DNA from: WHUA01 sp963711215 | GTDB taxonomy: Bacteria; Pseudomonadota; Alphaproteobacteria; UBA8366 | Reading direction: 5' to 3' | DNA: 64,000 nt | Assembly (NCBI GenBank): GCA_963711215.1 | Contig: CAVQDH010000005.1 | Location: forward strand, 186,001 to 250,000 | Shown here: in pieces, positions 54,832-64,000 of the stretch | Layout: each line of letters starts with the position of its first letter | How positions within the stretch are numbered: position 1 is the stretch's first letter | The notes under the pieces: generated by a model | Databases searched by the model: none | Told to the model about the DNA's origin: nothing | Seen by the model: only the letters and a program-made list of their open reading frames with translations | Program-made: the position numbers and the translations under genes

Positions 54832-55723
54832 ATGAACAACGTCCTGACGCTTATTGCTGGGGAAGGCAGGCTCGACGAGTCCACCGTTTCCCATCTCGAA
54901 ATGACGCTTCGCGGCGCCGGCGCCGATGTTGCGCCGCTGGATTGGCTGTCTTACGGAATCGCCGTCGATCTCCCCTTCGATTCGATACCGGCGGCCGATG
55001 CGGTCGACCTGGCCGTCGAGGTCATCGAGGACGAGCCCATTCGATGCGGTGGCCCAGCCAGCCGACGGGCGGCGTAAGCGCCTGCTCATCGCCGACATGG
55101 AATCGACGATCATCGAAAACGAGATGCTCGACGAACTCGCGGACGAAGTCGGGCTGCGTGACCGCATCGCGGCGATCACCGCCCGGGCCATGAATGGCGA
55201 GCTGGACTTCGAAGGCGCGCTCCGGGAGCGGGTCGGGCTGCTCAAAGGGTTGGAGGAGGCCGCGCTGGAGCGAACCCGCGCGAAGATCCGCATTACGCCG
55301 GGCGCCCGCGAGCTCGTGGCGACGATGCGGCGGGCGGGCGCCTACTGCGCGCTCGTCTCGGGCGGCTTTTCCTACTACACGGCTTTCATTCGCGATGCGG
55401 TCGGCTTCGACATGGACCAGGCGAACCGGCTGGAGATTCAGGACTGCAAGCTGACCGGCAAGGTAATCGAGCCGATCCTCGGGCGCAGCGCCAAGCTCGA
55501 TCGGCTGCGGGCGCTGGCCGAGGCGCGTCATCTGCCGCTCGACGCAACGATGGCCGTTGGCGACGGCGCCAATGACCTCGACATGCTGACCGCGGCAGGG
55601 CTCGGCGTGGCCTACCACGCCAAGCCGCTGGTCGCCCGAAGCGCCCGCGCGCGCATCGATCACGCCGACCTGACCGCCCTGCTCTATCTGCAGGGCTACC
55701 GCGAAGACGAGATCGTCCGCTAA
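54832..55723 (+). pseudogene. serB: Phosphoserine phosphatase, apparent +1 frameshift
   Basis: From ATG 54832 (MNNVLTLIAGEG) the first frame covers the N-terminal ACT-like domain to VEVIEDEP; the second runs FDAVAQPADGRRKRLLIADMESTII to the stop at 55723. Removing one base at about 55036-55039 gives a 296-residue SerB. The HAD motifs are intact: DMEST (nucleophile region), SGG, and GDGANDLDM. It is the last step of serine synthesis. It diverges from miaA with only 28 bases between starts. Confidence 0.9.
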
Positions 55724-55744
55724 ACGACGTCCGCCGCGAAAAGG

Positions 55745-56977
55745 CTAGTCGGCCGCCTCCGCCCGGGCCTCTTCCTTGGGAAGGAAGAAGACGACCAGGT
55801 TGGCCAGCAGCAGGATCGCGCCCAGGAAGTAGAATACCGCGACCAGACCGTAGTGATCCGCGATCACGCCGCCCACGAGCGGGGTGATCGCCGACATGAA
55901 TGCCTGGATCGAGAACATCAGGCTGATCGCTGAACCGGCCATGGTTCGCGGGACCAGATCCATCATCCATCCCTGGATCACCGGACGCACGGCGAACATC
56001 GTGAAACCGAGAAGTGAAATGCCGACGACATACGCGGTTCCGTTTCCGACGAACGTCAAGCCGACAATGACCAGGGTGGACGCCCCGAGCGCCATCATCA
56101 CCACGCGGCGGCGGCCGATACGGTCAGCATACGCGGCAGCGACAGGTGATGCGACAAGGCCGCCGACCAGCAGGGCGGTCAGCGCGATGCCCGCATAGGC
56201 GTAAGGCAGGCCCAGGACATCGATGATATAGAACGGCAGGAACAGCTTCAGCCCGCTCTGCGCCATGCTGCGGAAGCCGGCCATCATCGAAAGGCCGAGG
56301 ACGACCTTGTCCTTGAGAATCCGAAGCAGGTTGATGGCGTATGTGGAAAGATCGATCCCCGGACGGCTGGCGCCGGCGACGGGCTTGTCCTTCGGCAGCA
56401 CGGCGACGATGAAGATGGCAGCCATCAGGAGGGCCGGAATTGCATTCACGAAAGCAGCGCTCTGCCAGCCCCAAACCGACCAGGTCAGAATAGCGCCGGC
56501 CACAATCGGGCTGAGCGCCTCGCCGATATTCGAGCCGATGACGTGCAGGGACAGCACGAACGCCCGGTTCCGCGGATATTCCGAGGAAAGAAACGACATG
56601 GCCGCCGGATGCCACAAATTGTTGGCGGCGGCGATCAGTATCCCCATGAAGGCGATCAGATAAAAATTGCTGGATAAACCAAGCCCGACCAAGGCCAAGC
56701 CCGCCATCAGCAGCGATCCGATCTGAAACAGTATCCGCCGTCCGGTCACGTCGACCGCCGGGCCGCCGATCATGGTCGATGCCAACGAGCCGATATAATA
56801 GATCGTCCCGATCAGGCTGATCTCGGCATAGGAAAACCCGAATTCTTCGCGAATCTTAGGCAGGAGCAGGAAGAAAGTCCCGGTAATCCAATGCGATGAG
56901 CCATGCCCCATGGAGAGCAGATACGCAGGCCCAAACGCGCGCAGGCGATGCGGGGAGGTCGTTGCCGGGCTGCTCAA
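55745..56977 (-). CDS. Major facilitator superfamily transporter, Fsr-like
   Basis: A 410-residue, 12-helix MFS protein. GPAVDVTGRRILFQIGSLL and the central AYADRIGRRRVVMMA are the A-like loops; NNLWHPAAMSFLSSEYPRNRAF and HVIGSNIGEALSP resemble the fosmidomycin-resistance (Fsr) branch. Probably an efflux or uptake carrier in the inner membrane, substrate unknown. The start is TTG 56977, with no strong SD; a downstream start near MGHGSSHW is possible. Confidence 0.8.
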   Translation of the reverse strand: MSSPATTSPHRLRAFGPAYLLSMGHGSSHWITGTFFLLLPKIREEFGFSYAEISLIGTIYYIGSLASTMIGGPAVDVTGRRILFQIGSLLMAGLALVGLGLSSNFYLIAFMGILIAAANNLWHPAAMSFLSSEYPRNRAFVLSLHVIGSNIGEALSPIVAGAILTWSVWGWQSAAFVNAIPALLMAAIFIVAVLPKDKPVAGASRPGIDLSTYAINLLRILKDKVVLGLSMMAGFRSMAQSGLKLFLPFYIIDVLGLPYAYAGIALTALLVGGLVASPVAAAYADRIGRRRVVMMALGASTLVIVGLTFVGNGTAYVVGISLLGFTMFAVRPVIQGWMMDLVPRTMAGSAISLMFSIQAFMSAITPLVGGVIADHYGLVAVFYFLGAILLLANLVVFFLPKEEARAEAAD

Positions 56978-57033
56978 TTCGGGGTTCCAAAGAAGGAATA
57001 GGGAAGGCCGCTCAGACTAATCCTTTCGCCGCC

Positions 57034-57072
57034 AAAAGCAAAGCGCCGCTCGGCTGTGGCCGAGCGGCGCTT
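57034..57072 (-). terminator. Intrinsic terminator of degP
   Basis: A perfect 14-bp stem (57041-57054 with 57059-57072) has a four-base loop, followed on the minus strand by TGCTTTTGG. It lies about 50 bases after the degP stop. Confidence 0.8.
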
Positions 57073-57125
57073 GCGGTATCCGTTGATGACGCCGGCCGAG
57101 GGTAACCGGCCGCGTTTTTCGCGCC

Positions 57126-58625
57126 TCAGCCGTCCTTCTTCTTCAATCGAAGCGGCACGAACCGAAGCGGGTCCTCACCCTGGCGGAATTTCACCAGGAG
57201 CAGCACCGAGCGGCGGCCGCCCTTCTCCGCCTTTTCGATCTGCTTCTGGACATCCTCGAGGGATTTGACCTTTTCCTGATTGATCTCAACGATGACGTCC
57301 CCGGGCTGGAGGCCTTTTTCAGAGGCGTTGCCGTCTTCGTCGACGTCGGTCACCACCACGCCGCTCACGTCTTCGTCGATCTCGAACTTGCTGGCGAGGT
57401 CCTTACTCAGCGGCGCCAGGGTCAATCCGAGGGAATTGAACGCCTGGCCGCCCTTTTCCTTGGGCGCCGGCTCTGCCGGCTCGGTCAGCGCCGCCTGATC
57501 GACCTTTTCGAGCTCACCGAGCTGAACGCTCAACATGCTGCGCTTGCCGTTGCGCCAGATCGCCACCTGGACCTTCTTACCGACGTCGGTTTCGGCCACC
57601 ATGCGCGGCAGCCGGCGCGATTCAGGCACCTCCCGGCCATCGAAGGACAGGATCACATCGCCGGTCTTGAAGCCCGCGGACTCGGCAGGGCTATCCTTGA
57701 CCACGCCCGCGACCAGCGCGCCATGCGGCTTTTTCAGGCCCAGGCTCTCGGCGATTTCCTCGGTCACCGCCTGGATCTGCACGCCGAGCCAGCCCCGCTT
57801 GGTGGCGCCGTACTTACGTAGCTGCTCGATCACGCCGATGGCAAGCTGCGAGGGGATCGAGAAGCCGATGCCGATGCTGCCGCCCGACGGCGACAGGATC
57901 GCCGTATTGATACCGATGACTTCGCCCTTGGTATTGAAGAGCGGACCGCCGGAATTGCCGCGGTTGATCGGCGCATCCGTCTGGATGTAGTCGTCATACG
58001 GCCCGGAGCGGATATCGCGGCCGCGGGCCGACACGATGCCCGCCGTAACCGTGCCGCCGAGGCCGAGCGGGTTGCCGATCGCCAGCACCCAGTCGCCGAC
58101 CCGCTCCTTGTCGGAATCGCCGAATGACACCGCCGGCAGATCCACGTTCGATTTCACCTTGAGGAGCGCCAGATCGGTCTTCGGATCGCGGCCGACCAGC
58201 TTCGCTTCGAACTTGCGGTCGTCATGCAGCACGACCGTGATCTGGTCGGCGCCTTCGATCACATGGTTGTTGGTGACGATATAGCCGGCCTTGTCGATGA
58301 TGAAGCCGGAGCCCAGCGACGTGCCGCGGCGCTGAGGCGATTCCCGCCGCTTGCGCTGAAACTGATCGAAGAAGTCCCGGAACGGCGACCCCGGAGGAAA
58401 ATCGAACTGCGGCGCGTCTTCGGCACGGCCGCTGACTTTCTGCGTCGTCGAAATGTTGACCACGGCCGGCAGCAGCTTCTCCACCAGATCGGCAAAGCTG
58501 TCCGGCGTCGCGCGCGCTTCGGCGGTCGCGGGCACGGCGGCGAAGACCAAGAAAACCCCGAGAAGAATTGAAGAAAAAGCGCGAATCGGCCGGCTTCCGG
58601 CAAGACTGCTCTTCGACTCGTTCAT
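57126..58625 (-). CDS. degP: Do-like periplasmic serine protease DegP/HtrA
   Basis: 499 residues from ATG 58625 (the frame is open to 58676). Signal peptide (about 1-37), trypsin-like domain with His121 in TNNHVIEGAD, Asp151 in KTDLALLKV and Ser225 in NRGNSGGPLF, then two PDZ domains (about 300-390 and 410-495). It degrades or refolds damaged envelope proteins. hflK, hflC and the DUF2065 gene lie upstream on the same strand, a membrane quality-control cluster typical of proteobacteria. Confidence 0.95.
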   Translation of the reverse strand: MNESKSSLAGSRPIRAFSSILLGVFLVFAAVPATAEARATPDSFADLVEKLLPAVVNISTTQKVSGRAEDAPQFDFPPGSPFRDFFDQFQRKRRESPQRRGTSLGSGFIIDKAGYIVTNNHVIEGADQITVVLHDDRKFEAKLVGRDPKTDLALLKVKSNVDLPAVSFGDSDKERVGDWVLAIGNPLGLGGTVTAGIVSARGRDIRSGPYDDYIQTDAPINRGNSGGPLFNTKGEVIGINTAILSPSGGSIGIGFSIPSQLAIGVIEQLRKYGATKRGWLGVQIQAVTEEIAESLGLKKPHGALVAGVVKDSPAESAGFKTGDVILSFDGREVPESRRLPRMVAETDVGKKVQVAIWRNGKRSMLSVQLGELEKVDQAALTEPAEPAPKEKGGQAFNSLGLTLAPLSKDLASKFEIDEDVSGVVVTDVDEDGNASEKGLQPGDVIVEINQEKVKSLEDVQKQIEKAEKGGRRSVLLLVKFRQGEDPLRFVPLRLKKKDG

Positions 58626-58829
58626 GCAACACCCCGTCCGCGTTCCCAAGGACCGCATCCTAATTCCCGTAAACACGCTGCTGTTGTGCCTTTCCTGCCG
58701 TACCGAAATCGGATTTGGTATGGCGCGCGAACAAAGTCAACACACTGGCGTCACTATACCGCAGCCATGCGGAACCTGAGCCAAGAAAATGGCGAGAATC
58801 CGGTTCATCGTGGCGCAGCGCCGCCACGG

Positions 58830-59015
58830 CTATCCGCGGATTAACCATACGATGACAAAACCGATGACGGCCGCCGCCAGTCCCGCTCTCCGCAGGTAGG
58901 CGGGCGGCAATTCCACCGCCCGTCCCATCATCCGCTGCACGCCCTCCGGAAACAGCGTATAGAGAGCGCCTTCGATTACCAGCACAAGGCCGAGCGCGGT
59001 AACGAAATCGTCCAT
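58830..59015 (-). CDS. DUF2065 small membrane protein
   Basis: 61 residues with two hydrophobic helices and the family pattern GLVLVIEGALYTLFPE, typical of DUF2065. Its function is unknown, but the gene regularly follows hflC, as here (21 bases after the hflC stop). It probably belongs to the hflK-hflC operon. Confidence 0.88.
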   Translation of the reverse strand: MDDFVTALGLVLVIEGALYTLFPEGVQRMMGRAVELPPAYLRRAGLAAAVIGFVIVWLIRG

Positions 59016-59036
59016 ACTCGCAGCCGCCGGGCGTCG

Positions 59037-59924
59037 TTACCGTCCTTTTAGCTTCCCTGGACCTAAGTCGCTTTCGAAGAAGCGGAAGAATTCGCTGTCC
59101 GGGCTCAGAATTAACGTCGTGTTGCCGTCCATGAGGCTCTTCCGGTACTCCGACAAGGACTTGTAAAAATCGAAGAAGGCCGGATCTTTGCCGTAGGCTT
59201 CGCCGAGGATACGGTTTCGCCCGGCCTCGCCCTCGCCGCGCATGATTTGCGCGCGGCGGTCCGCCTCGGCCAGCAGGACCGTTTTCTCGAGGTCTGCCTT
59301 GGCGCGAATCTTACGGGCTTCTTCGCCGCCTTCGGCACGCAGCTCGCGCGCTTCCCGTTCACGCTCCGTCCGCATCCGGTCGAAGACCGACTGACGTGTC
59401 TGCATCGGCAGCTCCGTCCGCCCGATCCGGATATCGACGATCTCGATGCCGTAGGATTGCGCGGACTGAGAAACGACCGCCTGGATCGTTCCCATGATGT
59501 CGTTACGCTTTTCCGAAAGCAGGTCGCGAAGGGACACTGTCGCAATGACGCGGCGAAGGCTCGAATTGATGATCTTGCCGAAGCGGTCACGGAGGACCTC
59601 TTCCGTGCCAACGCGCTGGTAGAAAGCCAGCGGATCGACGATACGGTACCGCGCATAGGCGTCGACCGTGATGCGCTTCTTGTCGGTCAGCAGGACGTCG
59701 AAGGACGGCGGATCGAGATCGAGCACACGGTTGTCGTAGAACAGGACGCTCTCGACCAGCGGGAGCTTATAGGCCAGCCCGGGCTTCTTGATCACCCGTT
59801 TCGCCTCACCGAACAGCAGGACGATCGCCTGCTTTGTCTGTTTCACCGTGAAGAGCGAGTTCGCAGCCAGGACCCCGAGCACGACAACGACGATTCCGAG
59901 CACAAGCAGCTTGTTCTTCGTCAT
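59037..59924 (-). CDS. hflC: HflC, regulator/scaffold of FtsH
   Basis: 295 residues: an N-terminal signal anchor (about 5-25) and an SPFH/band-7 domain with LPLVESVLFYDNRVLDLD, followed by a coiled coil rich in Arg/Glu/Ala (about 175-240). With HflK it forms a cage around FtsH in the inner membrane. Its ATG overlaps the hflK stop by four bases (ATGA). Confidence 0.95.
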   Translation of the reverse strand: MTKNKLLVLGIVVVVLGVLAANSLFTVKQTKQAIVLLFGEAKRVIKKPGLAYKLPLVESVLFYDNRVLDLDPPSFDVLLTDKKRITVDAYARYRIVDPLAFYQRVGTEEVLRDRFGKIINSSLRRVIATVSLRDLLSEKRNDIMGTIQAVVSQSAQSYGIEIVDIRIGRTELPMQTRQSVFDRMRTEREREARELRAEGGEEARKIRAKADLEKTVLLAEADRRAQIMRGEGEAGRNRILGEAYGKDPAFFDFYKSLSEYRKSLMDGNTTLILSPDSEFFRFFESDLGPGKLKGR

Positions 59925-61123
59925 TTCTGCACCTCGTTCGTGGACTGTCTCCCCGCTTGCGTCGAAGAGTCCGAGGAGCTCGTGGCTCCCGTTGATCCTT
60001 GAGCCGGGTGCGCAGAAGAGGCCGGGGCGCGCTTCTGGAGCTCCGGCAGCGGCAAATAGGGTATGACGCCGGGCCCGCCGGCCTTCTTGTCGATAATGAC
60101 CTTCTTCGCGGAGCCAAGGACATCGCCCAGCGCTTCGAGATACATCCGCCGCCGCGTCACGTCGGGCGCCGTGCGGTAGGCCTCGTAGACGGAATTGAAG
60201 CGCTTCGCCTCGCCTTCCGCCTCCTTGAGCAGGCGCTCCCGGTCCGCTTCGGCGCCGCGGGTGATCTGCTCAGCCTGGCCTCGGGCTTCCGGCACGACGG
60301 AATTTGCGTAAGCCTGCGCTTCATTCTGCAACCGAGACTTGTCTTGCCGGGCGCGCTGCACGTCGTTGAACGCGTCGATCACGTCCGCCGGCGGGTCGGA
60401 TTTCTGCAGTTGGATCGCCTCGACCTGGATACCGGCATGGTAGCTGTCCAATACCGATTCCAGCAGCGCGTCCGCCTTGCGTTCGATCTCTTCGCGTCCA
60501 ACCGTGACAACCTGGTCGAAGTTGGTTTGGCCGACGATCTCGCGCATCACGCTTTCCGCGGCGACCTTAACGGTCGCCTCGGGGTCGCGGATGTTGAACA
60601 GAAATGCCCCGGCATTCTTAATTTTCCAGAGCACCGTGAACTGCAATTCGACGATGTTCTCGTCGCTGGTCAGCATGACCGATTCTTCGTTGACGTCGCG
60701 GACCGTCCCGCCTCGGCGCGCGCCTTCCGGCCCGCCGCGATAGCCGATTTCAACGCGGTTCGAGCGCGTCACTTTCGGGGTGTAGACGGTGCCGATCGGG
60801 CTCGGCCAGTTCCAGTGCAGACCCTGCTTCGTATCTTTTCCGTTCCACTTTCCGAAGACGAGCTCGATGCCCTGCTCGTCCGGCTGAACGCGATAGAACC
60901 CGGTCACCAGCCACAACCCGACGACGACGAGGAGGATCAGCGGCGCGAACTTTCCCGGCGAGCCGCCGCCGGGAATAATGCTCTTGAGCTTGTCCTGGCT
61001 GCGCCGGAGCATTTCCTCCAGATCCGGCGGGGGGTTGCCGCCGCCACCGCCACGGCCGCCCCAGGGGCCTTGGCCGCCGCCACCGCCGCCCCACGGTCCG
61101 CCGCTTTGATTCTGCCAAGGCAT
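59921..61123 (-). CDS. hflK: HflK, regulator/scaffold of FtsH
   Basis: 400 residues from ATG 61123, with GGGGGA six bases upstream. The long Gly/Trp/Pro-rich cytoplasmic start (WGGGGGGQGPWGG) is characteristic. A membrane helix (about 70-90) and a band-7 domain with QVEAIQLQKSDPPADV follow, then a coiled coil. The C-terminal tail (SSHPAQ..., Ser/Gly/Thr-rich) is probably disordered. First gene of hflK-hflC-DUF2065-degP. Confidence 0.95.
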   Translation of the reverse strand: MPWQNQSGGPWGGGGGGQGPWGGRGGGGGNPPPDLEEMLRRSQDKLKSIIPGGGSPGKFAPLILLVVVGLWLVTGFYRVQPDEQGIELVFGKWNGKDTKQGLHWNWPSPIGTVYTPKVTRSNRVEIGYRGGPEGARRGGTVRDVNEESVMLTSDENIVELQFTVLWKIKNAGAFLFNIRDPEATVKVAAESVMREIVGQTNFDQVVTVGREEIERKADALLESVLDSYHAGIQVEAIQLQKSDPPADVIDAFNDVQRARQDKSRLQNEAQAYANSVVPEARGQAEQITRGAEADRERLLKEAEGEAKRFNSVYEAYRTAPDVTRRRMYLEALGDVLGSAKKVIIDKKAGGPGVIPYLPLPELQKRAPASSAHPAQGSTGATSSSDSSTQAGRQSTNEVQK

Positions 61124-61311
61124 CGAAAGTCCCCCGATCTGGTGTCCTGTTTGAGCGCCCGCCAAGATGCCTGCCTGAGCGCAGATTATCAAACCCTGTC
61201 CTCGGCTCTTCCCAACCGAGGGAGGGATCATATATGACAGCGTAGCTGAGCAATCAAATTTGAATAGCCGCCCTGTCAAGGCATATTGGGGAAGTCGAGG
61301 AGTTTTCAACC

Positions 61312-62448
61312 ATGACGCAGGTGACCGAGCGCGAGGTCCTCGACCGTCTCCAGACGGTCATCGACCCCGGCAACGGCAAGGATATTGTCTCGCTCGGCAT
61401 GGTATCGGGCGTCGTCGTTCGCAACGGCAACGTCGGCTTCTCGATCGAGGTCGCCCCGGAGCGCGGCGCCCAGATGGAGCCTGTGCGGAAAGCGGCGGAA
61501 GACGCCGTCCACGCGCTGCCAGGCGTCGTTTCGGTCACGGCCGTCCTGACGGCACACCGGCCAACATCGCCGGCCCAGCAGCCCGGCCGGCAGCAGCAGA
61601 CGCCCGAGCACCGACACCAGCAGGCCGCGCAAACGCAACAGGCCTTGGCGCCGGGCGTCCGCCATATCGTCGCCGTGGCAAGCGGCAAGGGCGGGGTCGG
61701 CAAATCGACCACGGCGGTCAACCTCGCGCTCGGGCTTGCCGCCGCGGGCCACAAGGTCGGCCTGCTCGACGCCGATATCTACGGCCCGTCCCAGCCGCGC
61801 ATGATGGGCATCCGCGGGCGCCCCACCAGCCGCGACGGCAAGATCCTCGAGCCCATGGAAAACTACGGCATCAAGGTCATGTCGATGGGCTTTCTCGTGG
61901 ACGAGGAAACCCCGATGATCTGGCGCGGCCCGATGGTCATGAGCGCCTTGCAGCAGATGCTGCGCGACGTGAACTGGGGCGAGCTCGACGTGATGATCGT
62001 GGACATGCCGCCGGGCACCGGCGACGCCCAGCTGACGATGGCGCAACAGGTCCCGCTGGCCGGCGCCGTCATCGTGTCGACACCACAGGACATCGCCCTG
62101 CTCGACGCGCGCAAAGGCCTGAACATGTTCCGCAAGGTCGACGTGCCGGTACTCGGGATCATCGAGAACATGAGCTATTTCCTTTGTCCGAATTGCGGGC
62201 ACCAGGCGGACATTTTCGGCCATGGCGGGGCGCGCGCCGAAGCGACGCGGCTCGGCGTCGAGTTCCTCGGCGAGATCCCGCTCCATCTGGACATCCGCGA
62301 GACATCCGACGGCGGCCAGCCGATCGTCGTCAGCCGGCCCGAGACGGAACATGCCGCCGTTTACCGGGCGATTGCCGATCGGATCTGGCAGCGTCTGACG
62401 TCGGCGGATACCAAAACGCGCCAAGCGCCGAGGATCGTCATTCAATAG
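61312..62448 (+). CDS. mrp: Mrp/NBP35-family iron-sulfur carrier ATPase (ApbC)
   Basis: 378 residues. An N-terminal MIP18-like domain (about 5-80) is followed by a Gln-rich linker (88-112), then a P-loop ATPase with GKGGVGKSTTAV (about 125-136) and the CxxC iron-sulfur site in YFLCPNCGHQ. It assembles and delivers [4Fe-4S] clusters. GGAG is nine bases before ATG 61312. It is divergent from hflK across 188 bases. Confidence 0.95.
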   Translation: MTQVTEREVLDRLQTVIDPGNGKDIVSLGMVSGVVVRNGNVGFSIEVAPERGAQMEPVRKAAEDAVHALPGVVSVTAVLTAHRPTSPAQQPGRQQQTPEHRHQQAAQTQQALAPGVRHIVAVASGKGGVGKSTTAVNLALGLAAAGHKVGLLDADIYGPSQPRMMGIRGRPTSRDGKILEPMENYGIKVMSMGFLVDEETPMIWRGPMVMSALQQMLRDVNWGELDVMIVDMPPGTGDAQLTMAQQVPLAGAVIVSTPQDIALLDARKGLNMFRKVDVPVLGIIENMSYFLCPNCGHQADIFGHGGARAEATRLGVEFLGEIPLHLDIRETSDGGQPIVVSRPETEHAAVYRAIADRIWQRLTSADTKTRQAPRIVIQ

Positions 62449-62472
62449 CCGCTTTCAGTCAGGCCGGCCCGT

Positions 62473-62997
62473 ATGAAAAGGCGTCGATTTTTAGGGAATT
62501 CCCTCGGATTAGGGCTCGTCCTGATCGCCGGATCGAGCCAAATCGGCGCCGCAAAGCAGCTTGCCAGGCGCCCCATCGACAATCCGCTCACGGACGGCCG
62601 CTGGCGGCTCGACATGCTGGGCCGCCTCAACGCCATCCGCGACGAGAACAAGCTGGTCGAGTTTCGTATGGATGACCGCCTGAACCGGGCGGCGCAGCTT
62701 CATTCCGACGACATGGCCAATCGGGATTATTTCGACCACCAGACGCCCGAAGGCTCGCGCATGACCGACCGTGCCGACGCATTCGGATACCATTGGCGGC
62801 TCCTGTTCGAGAACATCGCCGCCGGCCAGACAAGCGCCGCCGAGGCGGTCGACGGCTGGATGAACTCCGCGGAGCACCGGGCCGCCATCCTGGACCGTGC
62901 CGGACGCGACGCCGGCATGGGGCACAGCTATCGCGCCGAGGACGACGGCGTCATCGCCTTGCACCATTACTGGACTCTGCTGATCGGAGCCGAATAG
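62473..62997 (+). CDS. CAP-domain (SCP/PR1-like) exported protein
   Basis: 174 residues. A Tat-like signal (MKRRRFLGNSLGLGLVL) is followed by a CAP fold: RLDMLGRLNAIRDENKL, LNRAAQLHSDDMANRDYFDH, FENIAAGQTSAAEAVDGWMNSAEHR and HHYWTLLIG. The conserved His/Glu pairs of the CAP cavity are present (HSDDM, ENIA, EHRAAI). Bacterial CAP proteins are secreted, of mostly unknown role. It follows mrp by 24 bases. Confidence 0.88.
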   Translation: MKRRRFLGNSLGLGLVLIAGSSQIGAAKQLARRPIDNPLTDGRWRLDMLGRLNAIRDENKLVEFRMDDRLNRAAQLHSDDMANRDYFDHQTPEGSRMTDRADAFGYHWRLLFENIAAGQTSAAEAVDGWMNSAEHRAAILDRAGRDAGMGHSYRAEDDGVIALHHYWTLLIGAE

Positions 62998-63115
62998 GCC
63001 AGGTGGTCCAGCGCCCCGAGAGCCGGGCAAATTGCCGTAAAGGCCTTGAATGTGAAGGCCTCGTCTGACACGCTCGGGGACAGGTTGAAATCCGGGAAAA
63101 AGCAGGAAAAGCGAG

Positions 63116-64000
63116 ATGCAGACACGTGCAGCCGTGGCGCTGAAGGCAGGGGACCCTCTCAGCATTGAGACCGTGGAGCTCGAGGGGCCGCGAGCGGGCG
63201 AATGCCTGGTCGAGGTCAAGGCGACGGGGATCTGCCACACGGACGAATTCACCCTCTCCGGCAAGGACCCGGAAGGCATCTTCCCGGCGATCCTGGGCCA
63301 TGAGGGAGCCGGCGTCGTCGTCGAAACCGGTCCCGGCGTCACAAGCCTGAAGCCCGGCGACCATGTCATTCCGCTCTATACCCCGGAATGCCGGCAGTGC
63401 AGCTACTGCCTCAGCGGCAAGACGAACCTGTGCCAGGCCATCCGCGAAACCCAGGGCCGCGGCGTCATGCCCGACGGCACGAGCCGGTTCCGCCTCGGTA
63501 AGGAGCCGGTCTTCCACTACATGGGCACGTCGACCTTCTCGAACTACACCGTCGTGCCGGAGATCGCGTTGGCGAAGATCCGGGAAGACGCCCCTTTCGA
63601 CAAGGTTTGCTACATCGGCTGCGGCGTCACCACCGGCATCGGCGCGGTGATCAACACGGCGAAGGTGGAGCCCGGCTCGAACGTCGTGGTCTTCGGGCTG
63701 GGCGGCATCGGCTTGAACGTCATTCAAGGCGCCCGATTGGTCGGCGCCGACATGATCATCGGCGTCGATATGAATCCGCGGAAGCAGGCGCTGGCCGAGA
63801 AATTCGGCATGACCCATTTCGTCAACCCGGCCGAGGTGAAGGGCGATCTGGTCGCCTATCTCGTCGACCTGACGAAAGGCGGCGCGGATTACAGCTTCGA
63901 ATGCATCGGCAACGTCAACGTCATGCGCCAGGCTCTGGAATGCTGCCACAAAGGCTGGGGCGAGAGCACAATCATCGGCGTCGCCGGCGCCGGCCAGGAG
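63116..64000 (+). CDS. frmA: S-(hydroxymethyl)glutathione dehydrogenase / class III alcohol dehydrogenase (3' end cut by window)
   Basis: The first 295 residues are present; the family has about 370. Catalytic zinc ligands are in GICHTDEF and GHEGAGVV; the structural zinc has four Cys in ECRQCSYCLSGKTNLC. The NAD loop GLGGIGLNVIQGARL is intact. The enzyme oxidises the formaldehyde-glutathione adduct to S-formylglutathione, for formaldehyde detoxification. ATG 63116 is preceded by GGAAAAGCGAG. Confidence 0.95.
   Translation, partial: MQTRAAVALKAGDPLSIETVELEGPRAGECLVEVKATGICHTDEFTLSGKDPEGIFPAILGHEGAGVVVETGPGVTSLKPGDHVIPLYTPECRQCSYCLSGKTNLCQAIRETQGRGVMPDGTSRFRLGKEPVFHYMGTSTFSNYTVVPEIALAKIREDAPFDKVCYIGCGVTTGIGAVINTAKVEPGSNVVVFGLGGIGLNVIQGARLVGADMIIGVDMNPRKQALAEKFGMTHFVNPAEVKGDLVAYLVDLTKGGADYSFECIGNVNVMRQALECCHKGWGESTIIGVAGAGQE

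Overview
The window is one contiguous stretch of a GC-rich chromosome. It comes from a Gram-negative bacterium, almost certainly an alphaproteobacterium and probably Rhodospirillales-like. The reasons are the mreBCD-mrdA-mrdB, ilvB-ilvN-ilvC, miaA/serB and hflK-hflC-DUF2065-degP gene orders, the mutA-mutB-meaB propionate operon, a bactofilin, a Y-TGPDRR-type response regulator tail and the strong G/C bias at third codon positions. No phage, insertion sequence, plasmid origin or CRISPR array was seen.

Layout. 1-3.7 kb: hydantoinase/oxoprolinase pair hyuA (cut by the window edge) and hyuB. 3.8-8.2 kb: a membrane group with a Sel1-repeat protein, a DUF2628-like protein, a PrsW-type intramembrane protease and a membrane protein that shares a motif with the Sel1 protein. 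8.4-13.5 kb: CHAP/SH3 lipoprotein, one-domain response regulator, a LOG-family enzyme, small proteins and a strong candidate small RNA at about 10.5 kb. 13.6-19.2 kb: a large FecR-domain surface protein, a second (orphan) MreB and small proteins. 19.5-24.9 kb: methylmalonyl-CoA mutase operon. 25.2-31.4 kb: Cache-sensor adenylate cyclase, HpnL-like flippase-type protein, solitary HicB, threonine deaminase. 31.5-36.5 kb: glycine-zipper lipoprotein, cupin, bactofilin with a coiled-coil membrane partner, Tat-exported transglutaminase. 36.5-42.1 kb: OpgC acyltransferase with two SGNH hydrolases, acyl-CoA ligase and a luciferase-like monooxygenase. 42.4-50 kb: YegD-like Hsp70, tRNA-Lys, and the rod-shape/elongasome operon. 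50-55.7 kb: branched-chain amino acid genes, miaA and serB. 55.7-64 kb: MFS transporter, DegP, HflKC, Mrp, CAP protein and glutathione-dependent formaldehyde dehydrogenase (cut by the window edge).

Themes. Much of the window serves the envelope: cell elongation (mreBCD, mrdAB), membrane proteolysis (PrsW, HflKC, DegP), surface proteins (FecR/adhesin-like, CHAP), periplasmic glucan or polymer decoration (OpgC/SGNH) and cytoskeletal polymers (two MreBs, a bactofilin). Core metabolism is represented by Ile/Val synthesis (ilvA, ilvB, ilvN, ilvC), serine synthesis and propionyl-CoA disposal.

Two points need attention. First, six conserved genes (mutA, the transglutaminase, the LLM oxidoreductase, ilvN, miaA twice, serB) each read correctly only if one extra base is removed per break. 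Because ilvN, miaA and serB are core genes, base-calling or assembly error is the likeliest cause. Second, the 10.44-10.57 kb intergenic region combines a near-consensus CRP/FNR-type palindrome, a -10-like box, three C/U-rich anti-Shine-Dalgarno stretches and a perfect intrinsic terminator. It looks like an undescribed regulatory RNA of about 65 nt.
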